64,000 nt of DNA from Nelumbo lutea (GCA_022828595.1 JAKGHH010000001.1:206975813-207039812), one strand, 5' to 3'; shown: positions 1 through 11,005, counted from the stretch's first letter. Translations and numbers: made by a program. Notes: generated by a model not told the origin, from the letters alone.

Positions 1-540
1 ATCGGTCAGGAAGTGCCTTCCCTTCTTCAAGGCTATAAAGAAAAACCAAGCCTTCGAGTGGACTGAGGAGTGTCAACTCGCCTTTGACGAGTTGAAGTGG
101 TACCTCAGTTCCCCTCCCCTACTGACCAGACTTGAGATTGGGGAGGAGTTCAAATTCTACCTCTCCACAAGTGATGAGGTGGTTAGCTCAGTCCTGATAA
201 GAGAAGCTGACAAAATACAATGACCAGTGTACTACGTAAGCAAAGTCCTAAATGTAGTAGAAATGAGATACCCCGACGTAGAGAAGCTCGCCATTACACT
301 GGTGCTAGCCGCCCGGAAGCTAAGACCATATTTTCAGGCCCACACCATTATTGTCCTAATTGATTGACCTCTGAAGCAAGTCCTTCAGAAACTTGAGGTC
401 TTAGGGAGACTAACAAAATGGTCAATAGAGCTTAGTGAGTATGACATCCGGTATGAACCACAGCCAACAATAAAAGCACAGGTCCTGGCAGACTTCATTG
501 CTGAGTTTACTTTCAACTCACCACCCCTTGTGATGATAGA
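1..540 (+). pseudogene. Ty3 RT end and RNase H domain, element A
   Basis: Frame 2-3 translation gives the usual RT-to-RNase H linker (FEWTEECQLAFDEL) followed by RNase H blocks YYVSKVLN, RYPDVEKLA, ARKLRPYFQAH and QVLADFIAEF. This domain degrades the RNA strand of the RNA/DNA hybrid during reverse transcription. In-frame stops lie near 222 (after DKIQ) and 364 (before PLKQVLQK). It matches the corresponding part of element B at 6826-7290 on the minus strand. Truncated at the window edge. Confidence 0.85.
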
Positions 541-589
541 ATAAGAAGCGGAAGCTTCACCTAGTGTGGCACCACCTCCAACTTGCGAG

Positions 590-1020
590 ATAGCAACCTA
601 GGATGAGGAGCCCTAGATACTTCATGTGGATGGCTCATCTAACTAGAGCAAGAGCAGAGCTGGGTTAATACTCTACGGACCTAGCAATGTAAAGCTGGAG
701 TACACGCTCCAGTTTCAATTCTGAGCTTCAAATAATGAGGCCGAGATGAAGCATTGTTGGCTGGCTTGGCACTAGCAAAGGAAGTGGGAGCTAAGCACCT
801 GGTGGTTTGCAGCAACTCACAACACGTCGTAAATCAGGTAAATGGGGAATACAAGGCGCACAAACCCTCTATGGCAGCCTACTTGGTCAAGGTAAGAGAA
901 CTCCTCCCCAATTTTGACTCTTGGTACCTCCAATAAATTCCAAGATCGGAAAATATAGAGGATGATGCCCTTTCTAGACTAGCGAACACGATTGACTCTA
1001 CATAGAAGAGCTACCTCACC
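590..1020 (+). pseudogene. Second (plant/archaeal-type) RNase H, element A
   Basis: After the first RNase H comes a second RNase H-like domain: LHVDGSSN, then GPSNVKLEYTLQF, then an open stretch (754-936) with LALAKEVGAKHLVVCSNSQ and VNQVNGEYKAHKP. The HVDGS and SNSQ blocks are the usual acidic active-site contexts; the second normally reads SDSQ, so an acidic residue is lost here. An additional RNase H of this kind is a known mark of Tat-type elements. Stops interrupt the frame, for example after the start of the domain and in the ASNNEAE region, where a frameshift also occurs. Confidence 0.8.
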
Positions 1021-1169
1021 CCTCGATAGAAAAAGGGGGAGAAGAGGTCACCCATATAATTGATACAGAGCCGAGTTGGATTGACCCACTCTACAACTAC
1101 CTAAAATATGGCACATTACCAACAAAAAAGAACGCACCTCAGCGAATACAATGATAGTCAGCTCGCTAT

Positions 1170-2304
1170 GTGATAGTGGGCGAGTTACTCTATAAGAGGT
1201 CCTTTACGTTGCCTTACCTACGATGCCTACGGCGGGTAGAAGCAGACCAAGTCCTACACAAGATTCATGAAGGCCTCTGTGGAGGACACATGGGGGGTAG
1301 GGCCCTTGCCCAAAAATCTTTGCAGTAGGGGTACTACTGGCCCACTATGAAAGCAGATGCAACCAAGTTGATCTAGTGGTGAAACAAATGTCAGTGTCAC
1401 GCTAACATCCTACACCAACCCGCTACTAATCTGAGATATTTAACCAGCCAGTGGTTATTCGTGCAATGGGGCATAGACCTGCTAGGCCCCTTTCTACCAG
1501 CCAAAGGACAGAAAAAATCCTAGTAGTGGTAGTAGATTATTTCACCAAGTAGGTAGAAGTCGAGCCTCTTGTCACCATAACAACTCGCAATGTCCAAAAC
1601 TTCTTTTGGCGAAGCATTGTCTACAGGTTCAGTCTACCTAGAGTATTGATTTTAGACAATGGGAAGCGGTTTGAAGATATTAAGTTTCAAAATTGGTGTG
1701 CGCAAATGGGAATAAGACAAAACTTCACTTCAGTAGTGTACCCCCAAGATAATAGGCAAGATAAAGTAACCAACAGGGCCTTTCTACACAGCCTCAAAGC
1801 TCAGCTCTCCCGAGCTAAGGGTTTGTGGGTGGATGAGCTGCCCAGTGGGTTATGGGCCTATAAAACTACCACCAAGATGGCAACAAGTGAGATCCCTTTC
1901 AACTTATGTTACGAGACCGAAGTAGTGATACCAACTGAAATGGAAATCCCAACATTGCGATCTGAAGCGTTCATTGAAGAAACAAATGAAGAAGATTTGC
2001 GAACAACCTCGACCTAGTGGAAGAAGTTAGAGATCTATCGTACATTCGGACTACAGTTTATCAACAACGCATAGCTCGGTACTATAATGTCCATGTTAAG
2101 AAATGCCACTTTAGGGTTGGCGATCTAGTACTCAAGAAGGTTATGGTACCTGAGCCGGGTGTGGGAAACCTCAACTCGAATTGGGAAGGCCCCTACAAGA
2201 TTTCTAAGATTATAAGTGGGAATGCATATGAGCTCGAAACACTTGACGGGAAGGTAGTTCCCCGAGCCCGAAATGTGGACAACCTACATAGGTACTACAT
2301 CTGA
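1170..2304 (+). pseudogene. Retroviral-type integrase, element A
   Basis: The HHCC finger is recognisable (LHKIHEGLCGGH near 1256-1291, NKCQCH near 1383-1400), but its first cysteine codon is now TGA (1380-1382). The core follows: GIDLLGPF, VDYFTK, LILDNG (1646 on) and YPQDNRQDKVTNR. The third catalytic residue, normally Glu in an EVTNR context, is Lys (codon 1763-1765). The C-terminal part is open at 2017-2304 (VGDLVLKKV, LNSNWEGPYKI, NVDNLHRYYI) and ends at TGA 2302-2304. The core and C-terminal parts are in different frames. The domain would insert cDNA into host DNA; this copy cannot. Confidence 0.88.
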
Positions 2305-2579
2305 AGACAAAATGCTTCGAGTTGCATCTGTGAGCTCGCAAGAATCAACTAACAACTTGGCTCGATATCATGGAAGATAGATTGACATTTCTAAAAGCAA
2401 AAGAACAGTAGAGAAATACTCTATGATAGAATCGAGCTGATTGACATAAAGATAGCCAAGCAAACAAAAGATGCTATAAGAAATAACTACATCTATTAAC
2501 AAAAAAGGCCAAATGGTCGTACAAGAGAGCGGGCCAAATGGCCGCAATAAAAAAAGGAAAGAAGAGAGAGAAGAAAAGT

Positions 2580-4558
2580 TCAATAGGTTCGGACATGGCA
2601 GGGCACATAGGCCCGAGAAAGTTTACAAGAGCATAAAGCCCCCAAAACAATAAGAGAAACCATCATCATCACCACCGGACCGCCAGCCAAGCTATAGACC
2701 GAGCTACTTGTCACCGCCATCATCTTGTGCCTCCTCGTCGCCTCCCTCCTTGACCCACTCTTCGCCATCATCCTCATCCTCCTCCTTTGGGGTCAAGGGC
2801 TCTTTATCCACCTGCGTTACGAGCTCGCATAGGACCTTGTGTGTGAAAATGGAGCTGACATTGAGATCGAGTTATAGGGACTTTAGATAATGATGACACA
2901 GCTTGAATCCCCTCTTCATTGAAGGGATATCGTCCACTGCCCTCGAATTCTTGTACGTAGGGGACTACAGATAAGAAGTAACAGCCTCCTCCCTAGCAAA
3001 AAACAAGTCATGGGCACACTTCGACAACCTCTCCTCCAGCTCGTGACACGCCTCGCACAACTCACACTGCAGACTCTAGTTCACATCATATAGGTGTTGG
3101 CACTCTTAACGCTCTCCCTCTAAATAAAGCCAGATTTTGTGTACTTATGCATTAAGTAGGCCAATGTTCACCTGCATGCTGGCCTACGCCTTTTATCCTG
3201 AGTGAACGCAATCCAGTAGAACCTAGTTATAGGCATTTGCCTACAAGAACCAAAATTAGAATGAGATGTCTCGCAGAAAAGGATCAAGGAATTTATAGAG
3301 AACAACAAACCTGGATGATGCACTGGGTCAACCGAGCTTCCGTCTCGACAAGATCCATCTCGTCGAACTATCGCACATCCTCAGGAAGAAGAATTCCCCT
3401 AGACAATAGAATAGCCACACACGCATTGTTCGACCGATCGATTACAGACACGTCAGAAATGCTGGGAGTAAAGGGAGGGATGTCAGACAAGTAAGGGCCA
3501 ACCTCTCGCTTCTCCTGGGTGACCTAGGTCTCAAGCGGGTGCTGCTCAATACACATTGGGTCCTCTTCCCCCTCCAGATCGACGATGAGAGGGGTCTCGG
3601 ATGAAGAAACCTTTCCCCTAGAAGACCAAAGTTCAGCTCGGCATTTTTTATTAGAAGACCTCATCTCCTCATCAGCTAACATCATTGATGACAAGCGTGC
3701 CATACCTGCAGAAGAACACAATTATCAGTTGAGCTAATAAGAAAAGGAAATAAGCAGATATATGACCTAGAGAAAATATACAATGTGTGTGACAACTGAC
3801 CCACCTATACGGTTTAGTCCTGCATGAACAAGCATTGGCTCGGCCAAAAACTCTTCAATCCTAACTTGTTCTTGGACGAGCTACTGAACCACAACCTGCA
3901 ACTCGGCATCCTTGCACTCAGCAGCCTTCTAGCAACTACTATACCAAGCAATCTCAACATCCCAACCTCCATCATTTTCAAGAAAGAAGAACCTCTTCTT
4001 CTAACCCCTAATCTTGTTGGGGAAGTCAAAGATCTTCCTCCCATTGCGGAAGGGAAGGTAAAAACAAAATAGGCCAGAGATTCTTTTCATCTAAACTAAA
4101 GTTGAGAAGGCCTCAAGACTCCTGGGAAAGCCCCGATGGTGGCATAAACTAATCAGTCCAATTAATGTTCTGACCCCGTTTGGGGCAAGTTGACCCAGCG
4201 ATACTTTATAGCGCCTCAAAAAAGCAGTGATAAATGGATGGAGAGGGAAACAGAGACCAGCTGCCAGTGACTCCTCATAGACGCACAGGCCCTCTCGGCC
4301 ATGGTCCCTAGTATAGTGATTGGCAGCAGGTTTGATCCAATGATATTCATTGGGAATCTTGTACATTTGGCATATCTCGATTATTTCCTCCCCAAACAAC
4401 TAGGTCGGCTCATACATGCCCATCACGGCCTCAACCTCCTCTCTCCTACCCACCAAGGCACCATCAAAATAGACCCCATACAAGCCCTCCTGAGAGCAGC
4501 TCGATTCATCATCCGACCTATCGCCAGATGGCTTATCCTTACTAAAGCTATGAGACAT
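2580..4558 (-). pseudogene. Antisense ORF of the Tat element (gypsy-type transposon protein family)
   Basis: Opposite to pol, between integrase and the 3' LTR, the minus strand encodes a long decayed protein. It can be followed from an ATG at 4558 (MSHSFSKDKPSGD) with one in-frame TAG before LFGEEIIEICQ. A well-preserved block follows: VYEESLAAGLCFPLHPF, LRRYKVSLGQLAPNG and LISLCHHRG. This resembles the plant family labelled putative gypsy-type transposon (Transposase_28 in Pfam, from memory). Further on come FPNKIRG and KKRFFFLENDGGWDVE, then acidic Ser-rich and coiled-coil-like stretches (CHELEERLSK near 3030, DDIPSMKRGFKLCHHYL near 2900). A 99-nt GT-AG intron at 3706-3804 would join two frames. 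Function of the family is unknown. Several stops and shifts make this copy inactive. Confidence 0.65.
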
Positions 4559-5133
4559 GGCAGAAAATCAGAACTACTCACCAACGAAACAAAGAGAAAC
4601 AAGAGATGACAATGATAGAGCTCGAGACAAAAGAAAATTAGAGCTCACCTCGGCAGATCGGTGTTGGACACCAACTCGTAGACCTCCCTTCTTCTCTAGA
4701 AAATCCAAAAGCAGTAAACGAGTGGAGATCTCACAAGAGACCCATGTACTTATAGCTCGTGGGAGACAAATCCAATGGCCCTAATGAAAGTTATAGCTGG
4801 CAGAGGCGTGTTGCCAACGATCTAATGGCATGGGTGCGAAACAACCTAGCAATAGCAAAAAAGTAGCATGTGGGCTCAATTCTTGGGTGTGCAGTTCAAA
4901 ATTTCAAAATGTGTGCGCGCTAAAATTTAAATCCAAGCACACACTTGAATTTGAAATGCCTGCCACAAATGTCGCGCATGCACAAATCATGACTCTCTTT
5001 CCGAAATCTAGAAGATTCCAAAATGAGTGGTTCAAACCACAAGCTCAAATTGGGCGACTTGAACCACCAACGAAGCGAATAGACCAAAACATCCCAGAAG
5101 ATCCTAGTCTCTTCGCCAACTGAAAGTCGGCTT

Positions 5134-5149
5134 GAGAGTGGGGGGAAAT
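5134..5149 (+). other. Polypurine tract of element A
   Basis: A purine run (GAGAGTGGGGGGAAAT) lies directly before the TGATGAGG that opens the 3' LTR. This is the position and composition expected of the plus-strand primer in LTR retrotransposons. Confidence 0.75.
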
Positions 5150-5756
5150 TGATGAGGAGCATTTTGATCCTCCCATGCAAATAGCGACATGTGGATGTTA
5201 TTGACAACACAGCACCAAGTCAGCAGACTAGCTCGAAAGGTCAGCTTGGGGCACCTCAGCCAAGAGGGTAGCCAAGCTAGGGCGAACGATCAGGAGCCAA
5301 GAGGACGAGCTCGCCTAAACCGTTATGCACGCCTACCCTTGTGGGCACTGATATCGCAACCATGGGAACAGCTCACCAAACCGTGTGCCACAAGTTAAGC
5401 GAGTGACTTGTAACTGTCACGCGAATCTAGCAACTGACATATCAACATGCCATATACTACGGAAATAGCTCCACCAGAGGCTCAGAGACGTTGTCCAAAA
5501 TACCTGAACCCTAGATGACTATAAAAGAACTCCAAATCCAGCCAAAAAGGTATGTGCATTGATTTACTTAAGCCCTCTCACCCATTATCATGAGATTCCC
5601 ATACTGACTTAAGCATCGGAGTGTTCCCCCCAGTAAAATCTACTTGGGAACTCTCACCCTTCTCTCTTTATAGTTCTTTTCAGCTCGGACACATAGGCAT
5701 CAGCTCGGTCATACAGCTTAACACTACCAGATCGGAACTTTGTTCGAGCCCAATCA
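5150..5756 (+). repeat. 3' LTR of element A
   Basis: The LTR begins TGATGAGGAGC after the polypurine tract and is taken to end at CAATCA (5756), giving about 607 bp with TG...CA ends. It shares short blocks with the LTR of element B (TGATGAGG start, CTTAAGCATC-GAGTG core, repeated CAGCTCG motifs) but is a different subfamily. The downstream sequence is the integrase of element B, which fixes the right end to within a few bases. Confidence 0.75.
5518..5527 (+). promoter_or_regulatory. TATA box in LTR A
   Basis: ACTATAAAAG lies about 370 bp into the LTR, a normal position for the U3 promoter of a Ty3 LTR. Read from sequence only. Confidence 0.5.
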
Positions 5757-6230
5757 CTAGACACGAGGGAGCGACTAGATCATGCATCATCCCAAACAGC
5801 CACAAGTTAGTCAGGTATCTCAGGTCAATAGTGGGCTGATGGGGTATGTTGACATGTCATTGACACTTGTCACACTTCTACATGATTTGTACGGCATCTG
5901 CCTTCATTGTTGGATAATAATACCCTATCGCAGGGCCTTTTGGTCCAATGCTTTACCCCCACCCCCCAAGTGTCCTCCACAGAGACCTTCATGGGTTGGC
6001 CTCGGTAGGCCACAAGCAGCACAAGTAGGGGAGCATGAATGACCTACGGTATAGCTGCTCACCGATGATAATGTAATAAATTGATTGTCACTCTAGACTT
6101 TGTGCCACATTGCAATCTGTTAGTAAGGTCCCATGGTGTAGATAGTCAACGAGTGGATCTATCCAGCTCAACTTTGCTACTATGATGGAAGTGACCTCTT
6201 CTGCCACCTTCTCAATACTCGAATACGGTA
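5757..6230 (-). pseudogene. Integrase N-terminal finger of element B, cut by element A
   Basis: The minus strand shows GLCGGHLGG and YYYPTMKADAVQIM, then KCDKCQ (codons at 5863-5874) and NIPHQPTIDLRYLTN, the finger and linker of a Ty3 integrase. Just as the core should begin, homology ends at 5757 against the end of LTR A. The core and C-terminal part are absent from the window, consistent with insertional splitting. Confidence 0.75.
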
Positions 6231-6690
6231 GGTCTTTGATGTAAACTGTTCTTCTAGTTGTGTCCATTGCACCAACCAGCATAGAAAGTCCGTCAACCTC
6301 AGTGTTCTCAGACCTCGAAATTTGTTGGATATACCATGAGCAAAAGTATAGGAGGAGCTCTCTAACCATGGTCAAATAAGCCAACATGGCAGGCTCCCAG
6401 GCCTTGTACCACCCATTTACTTAGTTGACCACCAACTGCGAGTCGCTACAAATGATGATATGCATCGCACCAACCTCCTTGGATAGAGATAGCCTTTCTA
6501 TGAATGCCTCATACTTTGTGTCATTGTTGAATGCTCGGAACGTGAATCGGAGAGCGTACTCTAGCTTAACCTTGCTTGGTCCGTAGAGCATCAATCTGGC
6601 CCCACTTCCTCTCTGATTGAACAAACCGTCCACATGGAGGCTCCAAGGCTCTTCATCCCAAGTCAAGATAAGCGTCGCACTGGTCGAAGC
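6230..6690 (-). pseudogene. Second RNase H of element B
   Basis: The open stretch 6421-6666 reads SLHVDGLFNQRGSGARLMLY, KLEYALRFTFRAFNNDTKYE and IIICSDSQLVVN; 6088-6387 continues with VRELLLYFCSWYIQQISRSE. HVDG and SDSQ carry the expected acidic residues, and the residue before AFIERL, normally Glu, is also present. Compared with element A the domain is better preserved. Confidence 0.8.
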
Positions 6691-6825
6691 CTCCGAGGTG
6701 GTAATAGGTTCTCCAACTTTAGGGGTCGGTGTTCTAAATGTGCACTCGGCGACGAAGTCGGCCTGAACATAGGCCTTTATCGTAGGATGCGGCTTAAACT
6801 GAATTTCGTATTCGTTGAGCTCGAT

Positions 6826-7290
6826 TCATTGCTTTCCCAATCTCCCTAACACCTCGGGCTTCTGCAATACTTGCCTTAGAGGTTTGTTGATAAGGGCAAC
6901 AATTGTATGAGCTTGGAAATAAGGGTGTAGCTTGTGGGCTACTAAAACCAGCGAGAAGATCAGCTTCTCTATGTTAGGGTATCTGGTCTTAGTAGTGTAC
7001 AGGACCTTACGTACGTAATAGATAGGCCATTGCACTCTATCCACCTCTCAGATTAACATTGAGTGAACCACCTCATCACCCGTAGAGAGATAGAGTTTCA
7101 CCCCATCTCCGAGTTCAGAGTTGGTTAGCCAAGTGCAATGAACTAAGGTACCTTTTAAGCTCGTTGAACATGAGCTGACACTCTTCGGTCCACTCGAAGT
7201 CTTAGGCCTTTTTGATAGCCTTTTAAGCTCGTTGCATATCTAAGACGGCCTGGATTTTATCAGGATTGGCTTTGATACCTTATCAGTTCA
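6826..7290 (-). pseudogene. Ty3-type RNase H of element B
   Basis: The linker DFEWTEECQLMFNELKRYL is followed, after frameshifts, by an open stretch 6826-7044 with WPIYYVRKVLYTTKTRYPN, FSLVLVAHKLHPYFQAH and NKPLRQVLQKPEVLGRLG. This is collinear with the domain of element A at 1-540 but on the other strand. Confidence 0.8.
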
Positions 7291-8560
7291 TTATATATTT
7301 GAGGAACTTGCCCGATGTGACACAAAAATGCATTTGTTCGGATTGAGCTTCATGTTAAATTTTCTTAACACGTTGAAGACATAAGTTAGGTCAGCAATTA
7401 AGGTTTTAGAAAACTTAGTTTTTACTACCATGTCATCTACGTAAACTTCAACTTTATTTCCAATAAGCACAAAAAAGACTTTGTTTACAAGTCGCTGGTA
7501 GGTCACCCAGTGTTCTTCAAGCCAAATGGCATGACCTTATAACAATATAGGCATGTTTTAGTTACAAAAGCAGTATTCTCCTAATCAATAAGATCCATTT
7601 GAATCTAGTTGTAACTAGAATAGGTGTCCAGGAAGCTCAATAGCTCAAACTCTGAGGTCGCATCTACCAGTCGATCTATTCTAGGAAGTGGAAAGTTATC
7701 CTTTGGGCAAGTTAAGTTCAGGTTTGTGTAGTCGACGCACATGCGCCATTTCCCATTGGCTTTCTTCATGAATACTAAGTTCGCAATCCAACTTGGGAAC
7801 TCAACCTCTCTAATGAAATTTGTTGCGATGAGCTTCCCGACATCCTCGTTAATTATCCTCTATCGCTACTAGGCGAAGTTCCATTTCCTCTATTTGACTG
7901 GTCTAACCAAGGGGTCAACATTAGGCTTACGAATTATGACAGAGGGGCCTATACTAGGCATATCAACAACCAACCAGGCAAAAACATCTAAATTATTAAG
8001 TAAAAAACTTACCATCTCAAAGCACAGCAGTTCTTGAAGTTGAGCACCAATCTATACTTTCTTCTAGGGGTCGGTACCTGAGACCAGCACCAAGACAGTA
8101 TCTTCCATAGGGCAAGCTCTTTCCTCATTGTTTTTTGGATGTGGCTCCAAGTCGACCTCCACGTCCTACTTCCCATTGCCATTTAGGGCCACTACATAGC
8201 ACTTGCACAACTCTAGTTGATCTTAGTGCATTACTCCTACTCCACAGTCAGTTAGGAACTTTATCACCAAGCAATAGGTGGACACTACAACTCTGAGGTC
8301 ATGCAAGATCAATCAGCCCAAGAGCGCATTGTACAGAGAGTATGTCACAACCACAAGGAAATCATGGTTGAAATGGACTTTGTTTGGTGCAGAGCCCATT
8401 GTTACTGACAAATTTATCCTATCGAGAGGCTACACCACCTCTCCACTAAAACCTACAAAGGGGACGTGGGCTGGAACAAAGTCTTTTCTCAATAGCTCCA
8501 TATGCTCATCTTAGTGAAGTACATAACTTCTTCAATGCACGACTGTTTCGGTGGATTCTC
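7290..8560 (-). pseudogene. Protease region and reverse transcriptase of element B
   Basis: RT blocks are readable in order: INEDVGKLIATNFIREVEFP, NLVFMKKANGKWRMCVDY, FPLPRIDRLVDATS, MDLID, KVMPFGLKN and the catalytic YVDD (VEVYVDDMVVKT in the open stretch 7291-7506). The YVDD centre is intact. A one-base loss near 7507 shifts the frame just after GLKNTG, and several stops precede it. The protease segment upstream (about 8100-8560) is too decayed to place its active-site motif. Copies retrotransposon RNA into DNA when intact. Confidence 0.78.
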
Positions 8561-8599
8561 CTCCTCATGGATCAGCTCTCGGACTGAGTTCTGGCTAGC

Positions 8600-10499
8600 C
8601 GAGGTGTTGCAACCCACAACTATAGACCCGCCCATGATCATTTTGATAACTCCTCGGATCGGGCGGTCATCCTACTGTGGTTTATGTTGGGGTTGTTCTC
8701 TCCTTGGTAGAGGCTCATCTCTTCTTAACTAGTCGACGGGGTGATCACAGTCATCCCTCTTGATAAACTTCTTCAAGTAACCCCTCTTGATCAGCTCCTC
8801 AATCTCGTCCTTGATTTTCCAGTAGTTTTTAGTGTCATGCCCTCTCTCCCTATGAAAGTGGAAGTACTTGTCGTAATTGTGGTTTGATGGGTCTCCCTTG
8901 AGGCGAGGTGGCCACTTCAAGTACTCAGCTTACTTGATCTCCATCAGAATCTCTCCCCTTCTAACATTCCAGGGAGTGTAGTTCTTCATCTTGACTAGGG
9001 GAGTCCAGGAACATCACCTTGATGATCTGCTACTTCTTTAGGGTGACCTGGTTCTATAGAGAGGTGACCTACTACATCTACTATGAGGTGACTTACTATG
9101 CTTAGGAGATCGGCTCTTCTTTCTCTACTTGTTGCTACCATAGTCTTCCTCTGACCTCTTCATCTTCCTATTCAGCTCACTTTGGGACCCAAGTTCTTCG
9201 TTAGCCTTTATGTACTTGGTCGTTTGATCAAGGAACTCCTCCATAGAGGAAAGAGGGTTCAACTCGACCTACCAATGCAAGTCATGGTGTTTGACACCAT
9301 TGACTGCCACAGTGAGCTGGATGGTGAGGTTGAGGTTTGAGACTTGTAGTCGTTCTAGGTTGAATCTCTTGACATAGTCCCTAAGTGACTCATTGTGATG
9401 CTAGACCACGTACATCAGGCTAGTTGCAAACTTAGGGCATCACTTGTTGGTCACAAAATGAATCGTGAACAGATCCACGAACTGCCTCCATGTCTTGATT
9501 GTGCCCACGGCCATCCCTAAGTACCACATCTAAGTTATGCCTTGAAATGTAGTTGGGAAGGCCATGCACAGCCTCACTTATGATGCCCCGTGAAGTTACA
9601 TTAGAGCCTAAAAGATGTCTAGGTGGTCGATTGGGTCGGTGGTGCTATCATAAGATTTGAGGTTGGGAACCTTGAAGCCTTTGGGCTAGGGGGCCGCATG
9701 GATCTCGACCGCTACCAGAGATGTCTAGAACATGTGTGGGGTGGACGATGTGGCGATCTGGTTCTCTTCTTCCTTCTCCACCTCTTCCTTGTCCTTTAGG
9801 GTGAAGTAGCTTTTCCCTATGGTGTGGCAAGTGCGTCTACAATGCCTCCTTCGGGACCCCTTAATAGAGTCAGTGTCAACTGGCCAGACCGAGGAGGTAA
9901 TCCGGTTGGTCTCTTCAAAAGGGACATAAGTTGGGTCATGTGCTTCGATAGTGTAGGTCACCTCTTGGTTATTGTTCGTGACCCGATTCGAGTTCTGGTC
10001 ATCCTAATGGTATGGGGATCCGACACTTGGTTTTGGTTTTAGTTTAGGTTGCCAAGTTGCTGGTTCTGATTCACATTCGTTGTTGGCACGGGGATCTAGC
10101 CGATGACCTGCTACATATGTTGTTGTGGTGCCTACAACATCTCCATATCGGGCACGAACTATGGCTGCATTCCAGCCATCATTGTGAAATGGCTCTCCCA
10201 TCTTGGCATCCATAGATCTATGTTGTTGATGTACTACAGTAACTTGTAAAACTGGCAACCATTGATCCCAATGGGAACCACCGAGGGATCAACTAGAGGG
10301 AGAGGTGTAGTTAGAGCAAGTAGCAAAGGGAGGTTCAATCCTGAGGTGACCAGGATGTCGGGTAGCGTTAGAGGATGGTAGCCTACCCGATCATGACAAT
10401 TGAGATCTCTATGTTCTGTGCAGGCGAATTCTACCCCCCCCTAGTTGTAATTCTATCAATATGGATGTTGTTGGCGTTGTTGTTGCTTGAGGATGCCAT
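8600..10499 (-). pseudogene. gag of element B
   Basis: An ATG at 10499 (MASSSNNNANN) opens the gag region soon after the primer site. The capsid-like block is readable near 9420-9680 (GFKVPNLKSYD, DPIDHLD, RQFVDLFTIHFVTNK, NESLRDYVKRF), then a Ser/Arg-rich segment, then a zinc-knuckle remnant in the open stretch 8729-8920 (FHFHRERGHDTKNYWKIKDE). In the knuckle the Cys positions have become Phe and Tyr while the His remains. Multiple stops. Gag would form the virus-like particle around the RNA. Confidence 0.75.
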
Positions 10500-10545
10500 T
10501 ACTTAATACTCAATAGGTTGGTGAGAACTTAGCTTTGTTGTAGTC

Positions 10546-10566
10546 GTTCCCATAGATAGCACTAAT
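10546..10566 (-). other. Primer-binding region of element B
   Basis: Immediately after LTR B the minus strand reads ATTAGTGCTATCTATGGGAA. Tat-like elements usually have a GGCGCCGTCTGTGGGAA-type segment here; the match is clear at the 3' half (CTATCTATGGGAA) and degraded at the 5' half. Confidence 0.5.
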
Positions 10567-11005
10567 TGATGGTGTGTGATTTGGTAGCTCCCTGCTAGAG
10601 GACAGCTCAATTGACGAGCTGACTAGGTCAGCTGCTGGCCGAGCTGCAAGGAAATAGTTAGAGTACTCAAGTTGCTTTACCCAGGGTGGGCACTCTGATG
10701 CTTAAGTTAGCGATGAGTGTGTTGTGAGAGCTAGAAAGCAAGAAAGCAAGAGAGTTGTGCCAAATCACACATACCTTCTTTGATATATGGAGTACAATTA
10801 TATAAGCGTAGGTTGTTGTGGGCTTCACATAGAAATACCAAGATCACTTGCTCGCCTCACTCAGAGTTGGCTTCCTCATAAAGCGATAAAGCTTATCTGA
10901 TTGCTTCCAAAGCGGGCGGGACGAGAGTTAGTTCCGTCGATGGGGCGACATGATCCAATTGCCATGTGTCACGATGCCACTAGAGGGCCAAATCACCCCT
11001 CATCA
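10567..11005 (-). repeat. 5' LTR of element B
   Basis: On the minus strand the LTR starts TGATGAGGGG (11005) and ends ACCATCA (10567), 439 bp with TG...CA ends. A TATA-like TATATAA is at 10799-10805. It shares its first 8 bases and the CTTAAGCATC-GAGTG block with LTR A. The primer-binding region follows directly. Confidence 0.75.

Larger units (their letters stand above)
1..5756 (+). mobile_element. Ty3/gypsy Tat-lineage retrotransposon A (3' part)
   Basis: The plus strand carries, in order, the RT-RNase H junction, a Ty3-type RNase H, a second plant-type RNase H, integrase, a long 3' untranslated tract with an antisense ORF, a polypurine tract and a 3' LTR. A second RNase H plus a long post-pol tract with an antisense ORF is typical of the Tat lineage; the domain order is visible here. 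The 5' LTR, gag, protease and most of RT lie left of the window. Many in-frame stops and shifts make it inactive. Its right end (5756) abuts the interrupted integrase of element B on the opposite strand, so A inserted into B. Confidence 0.9.
5757..11005 (-). mobile_element. Ty3/gypsy Tat-lineage retrotransposon B (5' part)
   Basis: Reading the minus strand from 11005 downward gives a 5' LTR, primer-binding region, gag with a degenerate zinc knuckle, protease region, RT with YVDD, RNase H, second RNase H and the integrase finger. The element stops at 5757, at the start of the integrase core, where the LTR of element A begins. The rest of integrase and the 3' LTR should lie left of the window beyond element A. 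Its own 5' LTR abuts a copia fragment. Many stops and frameshifts. Confidence 0.9.
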
